Positions 12,986-26,000 of a DNA stretch of 64,000 bases are shown piece after piece. The notes under the pieces are model-generated. The model worked only from the letters and a program-made list of their open reading frames with translations. It did no database searches and was not told where the DNA came from. Position 1 is the stretch's first letter. Each line of letters starts with the position of its first letter. The stretch is taken from NCBI RefSeq assembly GCF_003286085.1, contig NW_020825294.1, positions 992,001 to 1,056,000 on the forward strand, given 5' to 3'. This DNA comes from Drosophila persimilis. Taxonomy: Eukaryota > Arthropoda > Insecta > Diptera > Drosophilidae. The position numbers and the translations under genes were made by a program.

Positions 12986-15900
12986 AGAACAAAATTATTG
13001 TGACTCAATGGTCGCAGGGGGGAAATTTAATGACAAAACCACATTTCAGACGTCTGTGGATGATTTCCAGTTTCCAGTTTTAATTAGCATATTGATGCGA
13101 GTATCAATGAGAGCGAGGCCGGGGGAGGGGTAGGTGCTCTGTCTGACGCCCCCACACTGGTCGCTGGTCGATCAGTGGAATGAGCTACAAAATTAACTTT
13201 AATTTTAGCTGAGAGACGCTGTGAGTGACCATCAGAGTTGGGTCGACCCGACGCTCGTCGACTCTTGAGAGACACAAACTGGTTTCCTCTCTGGCCAACC
13301 TACAATAGCAATAGCAATAGCAGCAGATGGGACTGTGACTGTGACTGCGAATGCGTTTCCAACTGACGTCGAGTGTGTCAGTTGACGAGGATGGGTATAC
13401 GAGTAGTACAGTGTATAGTGTTGGGGTCTTGCCTGAAGATCTAAAGCTAAACATGGTATTATAAAGTGGAACGCCTTCAAAGTCAAGTTCAATGACGTAC
13501 TCCACTGCCATCCAAGTACTGAAAATATTCACAACAAATATCAGAAAAGGTTCGGTTTGGGGCGATAAGATTGGATTGGTTGTTGTACAACCATACAACC
13601 TATATGGCAATGACGGAGCCAAACAAGCCAAAACAAAACGAGGGGGGCCTCTCTGCTTAGTGTAAGCCAAATTAAGCGGAAAGAGCAACAACTAAGCGGC
13701 CAAGCGGCGACTTGTTAAATAATTTATGTGATAAGGCTGATTGCAAATCGTGTTCAATTTGCATATCTGATAGGCCATAAACTGCTTCTGTTGCATGAAA
13801 TTAATTCAGAAAAAAAAATGGGGATACTATTCGCTGAAAGGGTTGAAAGGGGACACATCCCCTCTGCCTTCATAGAACACTTGAATAATATGAGAAATTT
13901 GCTGTATCTCATTGTAGTAGTACTACTATTGTCACGCCTCACAAATCTTTTGACTTTCTTCCCAAACGACATTCAAGCCCCTTACTCGATTTTACCGTGC
14001 ATATAATTACGGCCACAAGTCCGTCCCACTGCTGCCATTCTACTGCCAAAGTACTTTTCGCTTTTGCTTTTTGATCAGAGCAGCGTTGCTCCCATTGTTG
14101 TTGCTGCTGCCATTGCCACTGCCGTTGCCATTGACAGTTGGAGCAAAAGCAGCACGAAGAATGTGTCATAAAGTGGTGCAAATAAAGTGAACCGAAATCA
14201 AAAGAAATGTCAGAGATTTCTCACACAGCAGCTCTCCGCAATCTCAATCGTCGCAGCAATTGGTGGCAGGCAGCGGCAGCTGCCAGCTGTTTTGGGTGAA
14301 AGTTGTTTCTCTCTCTCGGAATTTCGCCGTCCAGTTTTTGGTACTTTAGATTGGATACTTTACGCGGGACATATAATTTTCTGTAATGACATTGAAGCGA
14401 CACAATTGGTGTCGGAAATTGAACAATGAAAGTTCTGTTTTTGCGGGGAAATGAAATTAGAAACTTTCGACAAGTACAGATGCTGTAAATGAACTAAATA
14501 GGTACTTTAAGTACTGTATTCAAAGTACTGTAACTGAGAAAAGTAGAAGCTTCCAACGGGACGAAGACATGCACTAAGAAGATATCACGTGTTTCCATTA
14601 AAGCCCCCTGCAGTAAGAAAGCAACACCATTTTTTCTATATCCCATTTTGGGGACATCTCTCCATCTGCCAATTAAAATTCTCAGTCCCGTGGGTGTCCC
14701 GCCTGCGGGAGCCTTTAACCGTAATCAATTCCATTTATGTAAAAACAAGCCAGCCATCGATCTATCTTAATCTGCACACAAAATTCGCACACCTCCCATG
14801 CCAATTTAAGGGGACATCGCCAGCGCCAAGTTCGTATGTAAATTTATAAACTCTTTGTCATTGTTTCTTTCTTCTTTGGCATCTATCGCGAACACTTTGC
14901 ATGTTTTTCCTTTACCTTCCTTCTGGCCAAAAAGACGGAGAGGAGAATAATTAAAGACCCCAATCCAACGACAAATGCGCGCCCAAAGCTGGAGATTAGC
15001 TGGAGCGAGCAGCAAACACAGAAATCAATCAGCAAATAGCGCCAAATTATTATGTAAATAATAATTTCTTTAATGCAAAAAAAAAATTGTCACTCTGCCT
15101 GCCCAAAAAGTAAAAGTGTTAAACATTGGTAAAATTATGTTTCAGTCCGAGTAAAGCCATGAAAAATTCCGCAAAAAAATTATACATACATTTTAACAGA
15201 TCATATTTCACTTTCAAAAAGCCAAGCGACAAGAAATGGAGCCCCCAAGTCGGGGTGGGGGAGGCGACTCCCTTGTAGGCGTCGCTTGTAATTAACTTTA
15301 AGCCCTCCGGCAGCAGTCAGTCAGCCCTGCCACACTGTGTGGCAACCTCTTTCCTGTGTGCTCGTTGCTCGTTTTTCTTTCGTTACGCTTCATTTAATAT
15401 GCAGTTCCTGATTTTGTTTTCACTCTTTTTTTGTCGGTCTCTCTGTCTGTTCGCATTGCCAAACGGCTCATTTATTTTGTCACATTGAAGCTTGAAAATG
15501 CATGTGGGAGTAGGGGGCTGGAATTGGTAGATGGAGTGGGAAAGGGAAGGCCAGGGCGAGTGCGACTGGAAGGCATGTACACATACATGTACATATGTAC
15601 ATTTTGTGGCTTGATTTTTCAAGTCTGATAAACCCGAGATGTTGGCTTTATTTATTGGTTTGTTTCACTTTCCGGAGCAAACCGCTGTGAGGGCGTTTTT
15701 TGTGGCAAATGTTGTCTGTCTGACAATTGCAACTCAATTTGCCTAGCTTCGGTGGAATGGAAATGGTAATGGTAGATTTATGATACTAACTAAAATTAGG
15801 ATAGCTGACGGACACACACGGTTCTGTAAAAGAGTAAAAGTGAGATCAATGACTCACAAGGGAATTTATTTCGCCAGAAAGGGAAAGCCACAAAGCCGTA

Positions 15901-18470
15901 CAAAAATCTCCACACATTCATCAGGAAGAAAGAATATTGATTGAGTATCGAGTTCCTACTGGAAAAGTTTCTCTTTAGGGAGCATCTACGTTACTAGAAA
16001 CAAAGCACAAAACAAATTCTTAAATCAAATAAGAAAAAAAACTCACACAAATTGGTTTCAAGTTGATTGTCTATCGATGCTAATCGAATAGGCAAATATT
16101 TATCTGGCCGAAAGCACAGTGCAAGTGTTAAAAGTAACAGTCACAGAGCAACAAAACCACTATATACTGGATGTACAAAAACTATCAACATTTGTAGGGC
16201 ATGACAAAATGTTGAAGAAGCATACCACCTTAACTTTCAAACTTTTCCGTTAGTTGAAAAGAGATTCCCAGATTATGCAAGATTGGGCAAAAATTTTCAC
16301 ATTACGCATACGCATCGTATACGCATATGCAACGCATACGCAATGGGTGCAGCTAGCGGAAAATTGCCATGGGATTTCTGTCTGTCTGTGGTGGTGGGCG
16401 TCAGCAGGAAATCATAAAATTACAATTTTCATTGGATGGAACAAGTACATATATCTATCTATCTATCATTATACTGTATACTTTTATCCATATGATATGT
16501 CTGTGCATTTGAGACAGCTACAACAACCAACGATTACCTGTTCCGTGGGCAGAGTGTGAATGGCTTAGAGGCTGGAACCTGTCTTTGCTTTTGGCAGGCA
16601 TATTGTCTGGCCAAGCTATAATTATGTAATTTTGTAAAATGAGTGAAATGCTCGAAGTAGTCATTTATTTGTACAATAAATTACAAGCCATAAACTTATA
16701 TTCTGTTGAAATGCCAACTCGATTACACGACAATTGGCTCATTTGCCTAATTAAACGAAACAGTCTAAAACGCCCACGGGCTAACGAGAAGGAACAGCAA
16801 AAGTGCGGGTGCTGATCAACAAGTCTCGTTATAATAATTTCCACCCAGTATATAATTAAACGATTTGCGCATTTGCCTATCAACCCCCTACCCTCTTTGT
16901 CTCACACGGAAGTCATAGACAGATGAAAAGATTACTTTTGCGTGCGACTAATAACAGTTGCTAAACGAGATATGTACACTACATACACTCTTTTTCGCCA
17001 TTCTCGCTCAGAAAAATTATATTAAAAATGAATTATTTTCTAAGCCGCAAACAAAAGAACCATAGGGGGAAACATAAGACAAATACGAAAGCCCAGCCCT
17101 AGTATGAAATGACGGAAGCCGGCCTCAATTGTGGTTTCTATCATATTCAGATGTACATATATATATTTATAGTTTGATATATCAATAGACATAAAAAGGC
17201 GTACCCGCTCAATTGTAGCGGCAATCAATAAACGATTTTTTCTCTGATATATTTTCATAATTGAATTGTAGCAAAAAATAAAAAGATTATTTTTGTTGAA
17301 AAATTAAGCCAAACATCAAAAGAGATTGAGACACACACACACACAAATCATAAGGTTAAAGATTAATGTTGAAAGGTTTGAAGAGATAGAAAAAAAAAGA
17401 TAATTATTGTGGAGAGACCAGAACAAAGAAAACCATCAATTGAATAACTATGAAAAAGAATTACAATTAACTGAAAGGAATTACAATAAATTGTGTCCAT
17501 TTGTACTTAAAGATTGTTCAAATCGCAGCCTTGATCCAACTCTGGGTATGTAGACTCGAATGCGAAACGAGGAAACGTAAGGATCGTAGTGCTCGATGTA
17601 CTTTTTGGCGTTGTATGCCATTTTCTCTGTGAGTTTCAGTTACGTACTGACGCGCTTGTCTCCGTTCCAATTGACGTTATTGATTTCCTTCATCTCGTGC
17701 CACTTATGATTGAGATCAACGCAGTTGCACTTGTTGGTTTCGTTCATCTGTTCTTTCGATTCCACTACCTTTTAATGGAAATAACTCTATGAAGCCTTAT
17801 AGATGTTGATTGTAAACTCATCCATCATCCAAATTGAGAATCCATAACTTTAAGTCCCAAATGGCTACCAATTAAATCTTTCACCTGCAAATTCTTCAGT
17901 CAAACCATATCAAAGCATTGAAATTCGACACTCGACAGCTGCCCATATAGTTTTGTAACGCAATGTAATACGTTTAGATCCCAATTTATCGTTGGTGCCA
18001 GGTTATTCGTTCACACTTGCTGTCCAACTCTTGGATTGGAGCGTGCTGTTGCTGCCGCTGCTGTTGCTGTTGCTTCTGTTTCGGTGTCGCGCACAAATCA
18101 AATTCAAATTAGAACACACGAAAAACACACACGAATGCGGGCCAATTATGCAAATTTCTTAACGTCTGTCTCTGACAACACAAAAGCAACAACAAAAATT
18201 TGCATATCGGTCAATTGTTGCACGATTTTGTGGTCTGCTCTGCGCACGCGTTGCAAATACCTATAAGTGTGAACCAAAATTCACAATTTTTAGTGTAATG
18301 TTTCGTATTTCTGTATTTCTGTATTAAAGTGGAATATTTTTAGTGTAACGCACGTTCAATGCCAATATGACACCCCCACTGCTTTGCATAAACACACTTT
18401 TGTTGCTGGTCGGTCTTTTTTTGGACTTACTCGTATAAATAAACATGGTACTGGTACCGTGGTATGTTTT
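12986..18470. other. non-coding stretch, probably intronic
   Basis: No gene is supported. The stretch holds short tandem words, such as CAATAG/GACTGT around 13300-13350, CATACG-type repeats around 16310-16345 and an AC run near 17333. The palindrome GTACTTTAAGTAC lies near 14500. The open frames here (up to 168 codons on the minus strand near 13185-13691) look like shadows in GC-richer patches without domain character. Confidence 0.45.
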
Positions 18471-19600
18471 TTATACCCGATACTCAAAATGAGTATTGGG
18501 GTATATTAGATTTGTGGTAAAAGTGGATGTGTGTAACGTCCAGAAGGAATCGTTTCCGACCCTATAAAGTATATATATTCTTGATCAGCATCAATAGCCG
18601 AGTCGATTGAGCCCTGTCTGTCTGTCCGTCTGTCCGTCTGTCCGTCTGTCCGTCTGTCCGTCCGTCCGTCTGTCCGTCCCCTTCAGCGCCTAATGCTCAA
18701 AGACTATAAGAGCTAGAGCAACGATGTTTTGGATCCAGACTTCTGTGATATGTCACTGCTCCAAAAATATTTCAAAACTTTGCCCCGCCCACTTCCGCCC
18801 CCACAAAGGGCGAAAATCTGTGGCATCCACAATTTCGACGATACGAGAAAACTAAAAACGCAGAATCGTAGAAGATGACTATATCTTCTAGATTGCAAAA
18901 TCTGAACCAGATCGTATAATTATTACAGCCAGAATCACGAAAACAATTTCACTCTTTCTCGCTCTGTCTCACTCTAACACACAGGTTTCATGGTCGGTTT
19001 TGCCAATTGCAAAATATGAGTTCAAGGATCTCAGAACCTATAAAAGCCAGAGCAACCAAATTTGGTATCCACACTCCTGTGATATCGGACCTTGACCGTT
19101 TCCTGTCCAAATTTCGCCACACCCCCTTCCGCCCCCGCAAAGGACGAAAATCTGAGGCAACCACAAATCTCAGAGACTATTAAGGCTAGAGTAACCAAAT
19201 TTGGTACACACACTCCTTTAAGATGTCACTATAAAACGTATATCTCAGAATTTCGCCCCACCCCCATCCGCCCCCACAAAGGACGAAAATCTGTTGCATC
19301 CACAATATTGCAGATTTGAGAAAACTAAAAGCGCAGAATCATAGATAATGACCATATCTATTAGATTGCTGAATCTGGATCAGATCAGATCATTTTTATA
19401 GCCAAAAGGAACAAATCAATTTGCAGTGGCTACGCAGCGCCCGACGTCACGCTCAGACTGATTTTCTGTCTCTCTCGCACGCACTCTTTGTCGTGTCGTT
19501 AAATATTAGCGGCGTCTGCCAGAGGAGAGCCATACTGACTTAGTATCGGGTATAACCGTAGAGTTGCGGTGTCCGCAGCAACTCACAACGTTCCCCCTCG
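18471..19600 (+). mobile_element. DINE-1/INE-1 family Helitron-like element (ISY-like copy)
   Basis: This is a non-autonomous Helentron/Helitron relative of about 1.1 kb. It opens with TTATACCCGATACTC and carries the family's TTTCCGACCCTATAAAG block, a TTGATCAGCATCAATAG block and a GTCT/GTCC microsatellite at about 18616-18678. A perfect 12-bp inverted pair, TATACCCGATAC at 18472 and GTATCGGGTATA at 19543, encloses nearly all of it. The right end has the CTCACAACG block typical of the family. A unit beginning CGCCCCC.CAAAG occurs three times (18796, 19130, 19269), so the copy has an internally repeated structure. It has no coding capacity. Two pyrimidine tracts (18951-18975 and 19465-19478) read as GA-rich on the minus strand. 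Confidence 0.85.
18616..18678. repeat. GTCT/GTCC microsatellite inside the DINE-1 copy
   Basis: About fifteen tetranucleotide units alternate between GTCT and GTCC. This is the variable microsatellite core characteristic of DINE-1 elements. Confidence 0.9.
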
Positions 19601-22133
19601 TTTTTTTTTCTTTTTGTGCACCCACACACATTTTGGACTATTTTTAAACAAATGGCAAATCAATCAATGCTGTGGGGGAAGTCGAAAAATGTAATGCAAA
19701 ACCAAAAATGAGGGATTAACCTACATAGAAACACTCGACGTGCACATACTATATTTCTGAGGCAAGACAATTTCTGGCCAAATTACGCATCCGATTGATA
19801 TGGAAATAACTGGAAATCAATACCAAATCGACCGCAGAAACCTCTCCATGCAAAACTACTTTCGTTTTGGGCAATTATTGTAGCGAATACAAAAAAAAAC
19901 AAAAAACTATTTCAAGCAGTTGTAGATATTTCCTTACTGCGGTTGGGTGACAGAAAACCTGTAAAGAAATATAATAATAATCAAAATAATTACACTGACC
20001 TTCGGTGAAGTGCCTTGGGTCCGCTACATAGCCACCACCACACCACAGTGGACTTGAACGGATTTTTTTGAAAATGATTTTTTCTGTGGTTATTTCGCCT
20101 TGTTATTTGTAGTACTAGTTGTGGCTAGAACTCCACTGGGAAATGTACAACAAAAATTAGTTTCAAATGTCTAAATTATACAAAAGCTTCCTTTACAAAA
20201 TATGCTAGAAACATTTCCATAAAACTCATTGCATACAGCATTCCCTGTAAAAGAGAATAACTTTTTACTATCAAAATATATGATCATTTGTCCTACAAAA
20301 TTTAATTAGCTACTTCCAAGCTCCTCCTTTAGATGGAGGAATTCCTTTTTAATATCAAATTAAATCATAATTTATTCTATAAAATTTACTTAAATTATTT
20401 ACAACATATAAAAAATTTCCAACCAATTTCATATAAGATAGAATAAAAGACTTAGGCAACAAACTTGATACCTTATTTATTTCTACTTTTAATTCTTAAA
20501 GCTAGAATACTGTATAATTTCGGAAGATTTAACCACTTCAAACAGCTGTATAATTCTCTAACCAGTCTTCAAAAACAAATACTTAAGCAACGAACTTGAT
20601 TGAATTCTACTGTGAATTGCTAATATCGTTCCAATTTCCATATTCCAAAGTCTAATGCATTCCCATTTGATTTCTTATGTGCAATCAGCGCAACCTTTTG
20701 TCTAATAAGTCAAACGATAAGAAAACATAAATAAATTGGCAAATCTGGGGCTCCCTTTCGCCTTTTGACTGCTCCCCAGCGTAACATTAAATTTATGCCA
20801 ACGCTTAATTATACAAAATTACGCTTAATTAAATTTTAATTAACACAATCAACTAGCGTACACACAGCAGGAACAAAGTTAAAGAAGAAACCGGCAAAAC
20901 GTGTCCAAAATACGAAACCAATTTGTGAATGTGGAGTACGGTCTGCGTGCCACAGAAAAAATTCCAAAAACCAAAACAGCAAAAAACGAGACTGCAACAA
21001 CAACAACATTGAGGCAGCGTTTATTTCTAGCTAAAAGTGCTGAAAGATTCAACGCATTCGCCAAAACCGAAACTGAAAACCAAAAACCAAAACGAGTGCA
21101 AGTTCAACGGGGAAAACGGGTTTTCCATTTCCCTCCCGGCCACAAAAAACACACAAACAGCATATGAGGAAGTTAGTGCCTGAGCAGCTAAGCAAAGCGG
21201 AGTGCAGAGTGGTGGAGTGGGGCGGTGGAAGGCTTAGTAACAGTTACTATTTAGCGGTCGGCCACAGCCACAGCATAAAATATTCACTGAAATTGCTTTT
21301 GCTCTCTCTCTCTGTGATTAGGAATGGGGTGCAGGTGGGGGTGGAGTGCATCCGCTGCTCTGTCTGCGCTAAATTTAGACCTTTTCTTTTGCGGATTTTA
21401 GCTGTAAGACACAAGCGTTTCAATGTTAATGCTGTTCAACACTTATTTTGACAGCCTTAATGGGTGTAACAGTGGGACCAGAGCGATTGTTCTGAGCAGC
21501 CTTGAAAATCTTGAAGATTTCTTACACTAAAATCAGAAATTCGTTTTAATTGTTCTGTTGATCTGACAGGCCCGATCTCCAAAGCACTGTTTATCAACAG
21601 AAAAAATAAATAAATAAATGAAGTTCTTGCACAATTTGGACAATTACAAATGATGTGACTGTCATCAGGGGACACGCGTATGGTTGAAGCGGAGAATCCT
21701 CTCCACCTGACTACCTGAAATAATAGCGAAACAACGAATTAAATTAAATCTAAACACAAAAAAAGAGCTACAAGTGGACACACATGTCCGAGATGTGCTG
21801 CCTGTTGCCCCGAGCTCTGAGGCGGAAATAGACTGTGACATCCGCTGACAGCGAAAAGGAGAGAGAGGGAGACAATCAAAGAATCTGAGACCTCTGCCGC
21901 TCTATAGCTCTGTCTCTCCTCTGGCTCTATGGCTCTTCCCATATCCGCTGGACGTTGGCCGCAAATTTAATTAGAAATCTGCACGACGCGACTGGGGAGA
22001 CTTCCATGTCAGTTCAAAGCACTTTTGCTTCCGCCAAGAAAACAACAAAAACTACAATACTCTTTTCTACTATACGTATAGGTACATTTTCTCACTTTTG
22101 CAAAAGATAATTAACTAACAAAATTTCTTTCAG
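19601..22133. other. non-coding stretch to the leader acceptor, probably intronic
   Basis: AT-rich DNA with no supported gene. A block at about 20690-20880 is rich in TTAATTA words, and 20900-21170 is CAAAAC-rich and leader-like. The stretch ends in a polypyrimidine tract and CAG acceptor at 22131-22133, the strongest splice signal upstream of the large gene's start codon. Confidence 0.5.
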
Positions 22134-22749
22134 CTCTGCTCTTGTCATTCCAGCCAGCGCGCCAGCCCACACAGACGCAGTACAGTCGCAGTCACAGACT
22201 CAGTCTCAGCGGTAGAAAAGACTCAAATTAGACCGTGAAAGCAATAATATCAAAAGAGAGGCAAATAACCAGCAAAGCGTGCAAAAGGAAAAGCCAAGAA
22301 AATTATCGTTTGGGAGGGGGCAGTTCTTTTGTACACACAGTAGCAGTAGCCAGGGCCTAAAATAGCTAGAAAATTATTATTATGATAATAAATTAAAGTT
22401 GCCATTAATTTAGCCAAAACGAAACGCGAAGCAGCTCGTAGCCAGCTCGCAGTCAGTTCGCAGCCAGACCGACCCTAGACCCGCTGGACGGTAGCATAAT
22501 AACAATAAATAATAATTTGAAATAGGCGAAGAACCAGAACAAAAAGGCAGAAGAAGCCACTGCAGCCTCCTACAATCTCCTCCTCCAATCCTCTAGAGAA
22601 AGAGAGCCGCAGCAACAGCAAAAAAGCTTAAACAAAAAGAAGACTCTGAAGAAAACCAAAAGCAGCTCGAGCGCATCGAGCGTGCAAATTAAAAGCGCAC
22701 AACAGTAGCTCCCGAGGAGCTCCAACCAGAGAGCTATAGCCACAGCAAC
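22134..22749 (+). other. 5' untranslated exon portion of the large gene
   Basis: It follows a TTTCTTTCAG acceptor and runs without interruption into the start codon at 22750. Repeated CAGTCGCAGTCACAG- and CAGCTCGCAG-type words and A-rich runs are typical of a fly leader. Several short upstream frames are present, none long. Confidence 0.65.
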
Positions 22750-23013
22750 ATGGAAGTGGCTACAACAAACAATCACAGTCAGAGCCATCATCATCATCAT
22801 CATCATCTGCAGGCTGTGGCAGCAGTGGCAGCCCAGTCCCATGGCAGTGTTGGTGTTGGTGGTGGCGGGGGGGTCTCCGGCTCCGGCTCCCGTTCCCCCT
22901 TTCAGCGTGAGGTGCGTGAATGGCAACGCATCGATCCCAATACTGGTGCCCTGTTTAGCGGACGTTTGGAAGCAGATCGCTGGATAAATGGACCACTGAA
23001 CAGCTACGGCAAG
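22750..23013 (+). CDS. large gene, coding exon 1
   Basis: Encodes residues 1-88. The ATG sits in AACATGG context and is the first in frame after an acceptor-bounded leader. A run of seven histidines (residues 13-19) and a glycine run give way to about 40 residues (from [14 protein letters not shown] to the exon end) of ordinary, conserved-looking composition, including the phrase [14 protein letters not shown]. The exon ends AAG/GTGAGT in phase 0. The dense block suggests a small functional module or binding segment. Confidence 0.85.
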
Positions 23014-26000
23014 GTGAGTTACGAAATCTAGAGATGGTAACGTGATTAGCTACTAGTTTAAGTGGAGCCCTGAACGAACTCACAGTTCTGTCTGAAAATG
23101 AGAAAATGCTCTCGAGGTTTGTGATTTTTACGAACCCTCAATCGGTCATCGGAAGAATTCTTGAACTATCGTATGCGCAGAAGTACCATCTCCAAACACA
23201 AAATCGAAAACTACAATGCGATTACTTTTGGCTCTGATTGATGGAACCCATGGATGGTCTTCCAGCTCTTCTCTGCTCCCGTCTAGACCTAATTGCTGTT
23301 GCTCTTTGTTTGTCCATCGTCTTTTAAATGAAATTGAAAGGTCCAGTCCGCTGCTCTCCGCTCAAGAATCCCTCCAGACACTAGACACTAGAGACTCGGC
23401 TCTCTAAATGGAGAGGCGTACACTAATTTAGAAGAGACTGCGGCACTTGCCGCTTGATTGCTGGTTTAGGTTTCCTGGCTTCCTTCGATTTTAATCAGTT
23501 AATAGTTTATTTAGTTCAAGAATACCCAAGGCAATGCCTCTGTAGGAATACAACAAAAAGAGAAACAGAAGTACGAAAGGAGACGAAACGATCAAATCAT
23601 TGGAAATCAATTGGATACTAATTTTTTATGAAGCAAAAATTAAATTAAATAGAAACAAGCATGGAATAACCATAAAAGCTCATATATTGGGATAATTTCG
23701 AACCTTTCAAATGCATTAAATAAATATTTTTGTGTAATTTCGAATATTTGGAAAGTGCCATTTCAGTTGGCAGACAAATGTCTGGCATTTAATGATTGGG
23801 CAAGAACACCACACCGTTAGCAAATCCAATAACTTAAGAACCTGAATGATGTTGGCTGGTGGTTAGCGAATACCGCAGGTCCAATTGGACACTGGCTTCG
23901 TTTTGTGTGTCAGGCAACTTTTTCCCCGAACGCAACTGCAACTCGAACCGCAGACATGGACACAGACCAAGCCATGGACATGGCCACAGATACTGCGATA
24001 CGATGACCGTTTTTACTCAACCATAATTAACAGGTCACACGCACACTCTCACATCTCGGTGAAGCGAAACAATCGGAGAGATAAATGGGATCCGAATCCG
24101 AATTGCTGAAATACAGAAAGAGAGAGATGAAGACGCAGTCGCAGTTGCAAACGATGTGCGCCACCTATGTAGAGATTTCAGTTAAAAAACTTACGAATAC
24201 GAATCCTCATCTTTTCCATCATGTCTGAGGGGGGCTTTCGGTTTTATCTTTTCGCGAGAAACACAAAGATGATAATTAATTCGAGCTATTCTTCAGATTT
24301 CACTTGTCTTTGGGCTATGGCTTGTCTGTCTTACCATTGATTGCTCTAGAATTTTGTCGGTTAATTATAAATGGTGAAGCACTTCGGGGGCCTATCGTTA
24401 ATTTTATGCCTATTCATCCACTGGCAGTCCAACAAGCCGTCATCATTCCCATCCCCATCATCCCCACCATCCTCATCATCATCATCATCTTGGTCGTGTG
24501 TGTGGTCAAGTTGGAGTCTTCGCGCCTCGAGTGCCTCCAAGACAAACAAAAAACCAAATAAAATTTCGACTGAAATAGTACCACAGATACTTAAACAGAT
24601 CTAGACTCTAAGATACTCTACTCCATTCTAGCCGATTCGCTCTGCTCTGATCTGATATGCTCTGCTGCTAGAACTTCCATCAAATGCAATGACATCATGG
24701 CTTCGGTATTGGCGGTACTCAGACTCGAACTCCAGAGATTGATCCATATAATTATTTGATTTTGTTGTTGATTTTTTTGATGAATTCTGATCGGCTTATG
24801 AGACCATAGTATCACTACCCTGTCGTGAATGAGATCATAGTGGAATATCTTGTGTTGACCTTAGGTATTGGATATTTAGTTGTATTTCAAAATATTGCGA
24901 ATTCTCTGAGTACTTTTTTGGATTACAATTTTTGAGAATTTTACTCATGAAGTTCATTGTGAATGCGGATGTCCCATCTTATCCTAACTAGCCATCAATT
25001 TGGCACTCTTCCTTTCCTATTCCCTCAAACATTAGTATCTCTTTAAAATCCTAAATAGTTTAATAATTATTTTATAAAGTACTAGGTGGCAAGCCCCCCA
25101 CACATTCGCTTCGATCATGCGCCAAATTCCAGTATGAGTAACATATCGGATGGCGACCCAAAACTTTTTTTTATAATAGAGAGATATTTCCGTATTGCAA
25201 ATACCTAACCATTTATCAGGTTACCTCTTTTGGTTGGAAGATCAGTTATTATACCAACAACTGTAATGATCGGCTGCGGTTCAGTTCAAAGTTGACATTT
25301 GAAATGCAATCTTGCTGGATCCAAAAAAAAAAAATGCGATCATTTAATCACCTGGAGCCAAATCATTTGCCGATCATTTAATGACCGAACAGTCACTCAA
25401 TTTGGAGACTGTTACATTCACCCGATCGCTGTTGATATGCCCTTTTGCAGCGATACTTTTATGACTGCAGGGTATTCGGGAAGAAAGACACAGAAACAAG
25501 CCATTGAAAGTTGTTTCATTCCGCTGACTTTGTACCGTACCTTATCGCGATTGAACTTTGTTGCCACTGAGCGGCTGACGATGCCGATGTCTCGATGTCG
25601 AGGCCTGACCAAAAGATGAAAGAGGCTTGGGAGAGGCGATCAATACAATCGACGGGAAACGATCAGCAGTCGTAAGAATTTGCTAAGAGTAGTCCTAGTG
25701 CCGCTGCCAGTGTCGGTACTGCCGCATCAGTTTCAGTTTAAAGAGGTGCTCGATTCGATTTGATTGCCAAGTCCGGGATTTATATCAACCGATGTCCCGC
25801 TGCTCTCAGATGTTCGGATGCTCTCAGATGCTGTGCCGACAAAGTCAATGCAAAGGCAACGCTTGTGCCGGCATAGATCACAGTGAAATCAATTTGGCAA
25901 TAGTCAATAACCGAGAGGAGAGCAGAGCAGATCGCAGATCGCAGATCGAAGACGCACCCAGGCATCCAGTCATCCAGTAACCGTTAGGCAACAGTTAGAC

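Noticed and set aside
14055-14155. Distant inverted words GCTTTTGCT / AGCAAAAGC, considered as a microRNA hairpin
   Set aside because: The arms are only 9 bp with about 75 bases of repetitive GTTGCTGCTGCC-type loop; no extended pairing.
24361-24561. Acidic or isoleucine-rich frames in intron 1
   Set aside because: They are translations of a CAT/ATC microsatellite in different frames.
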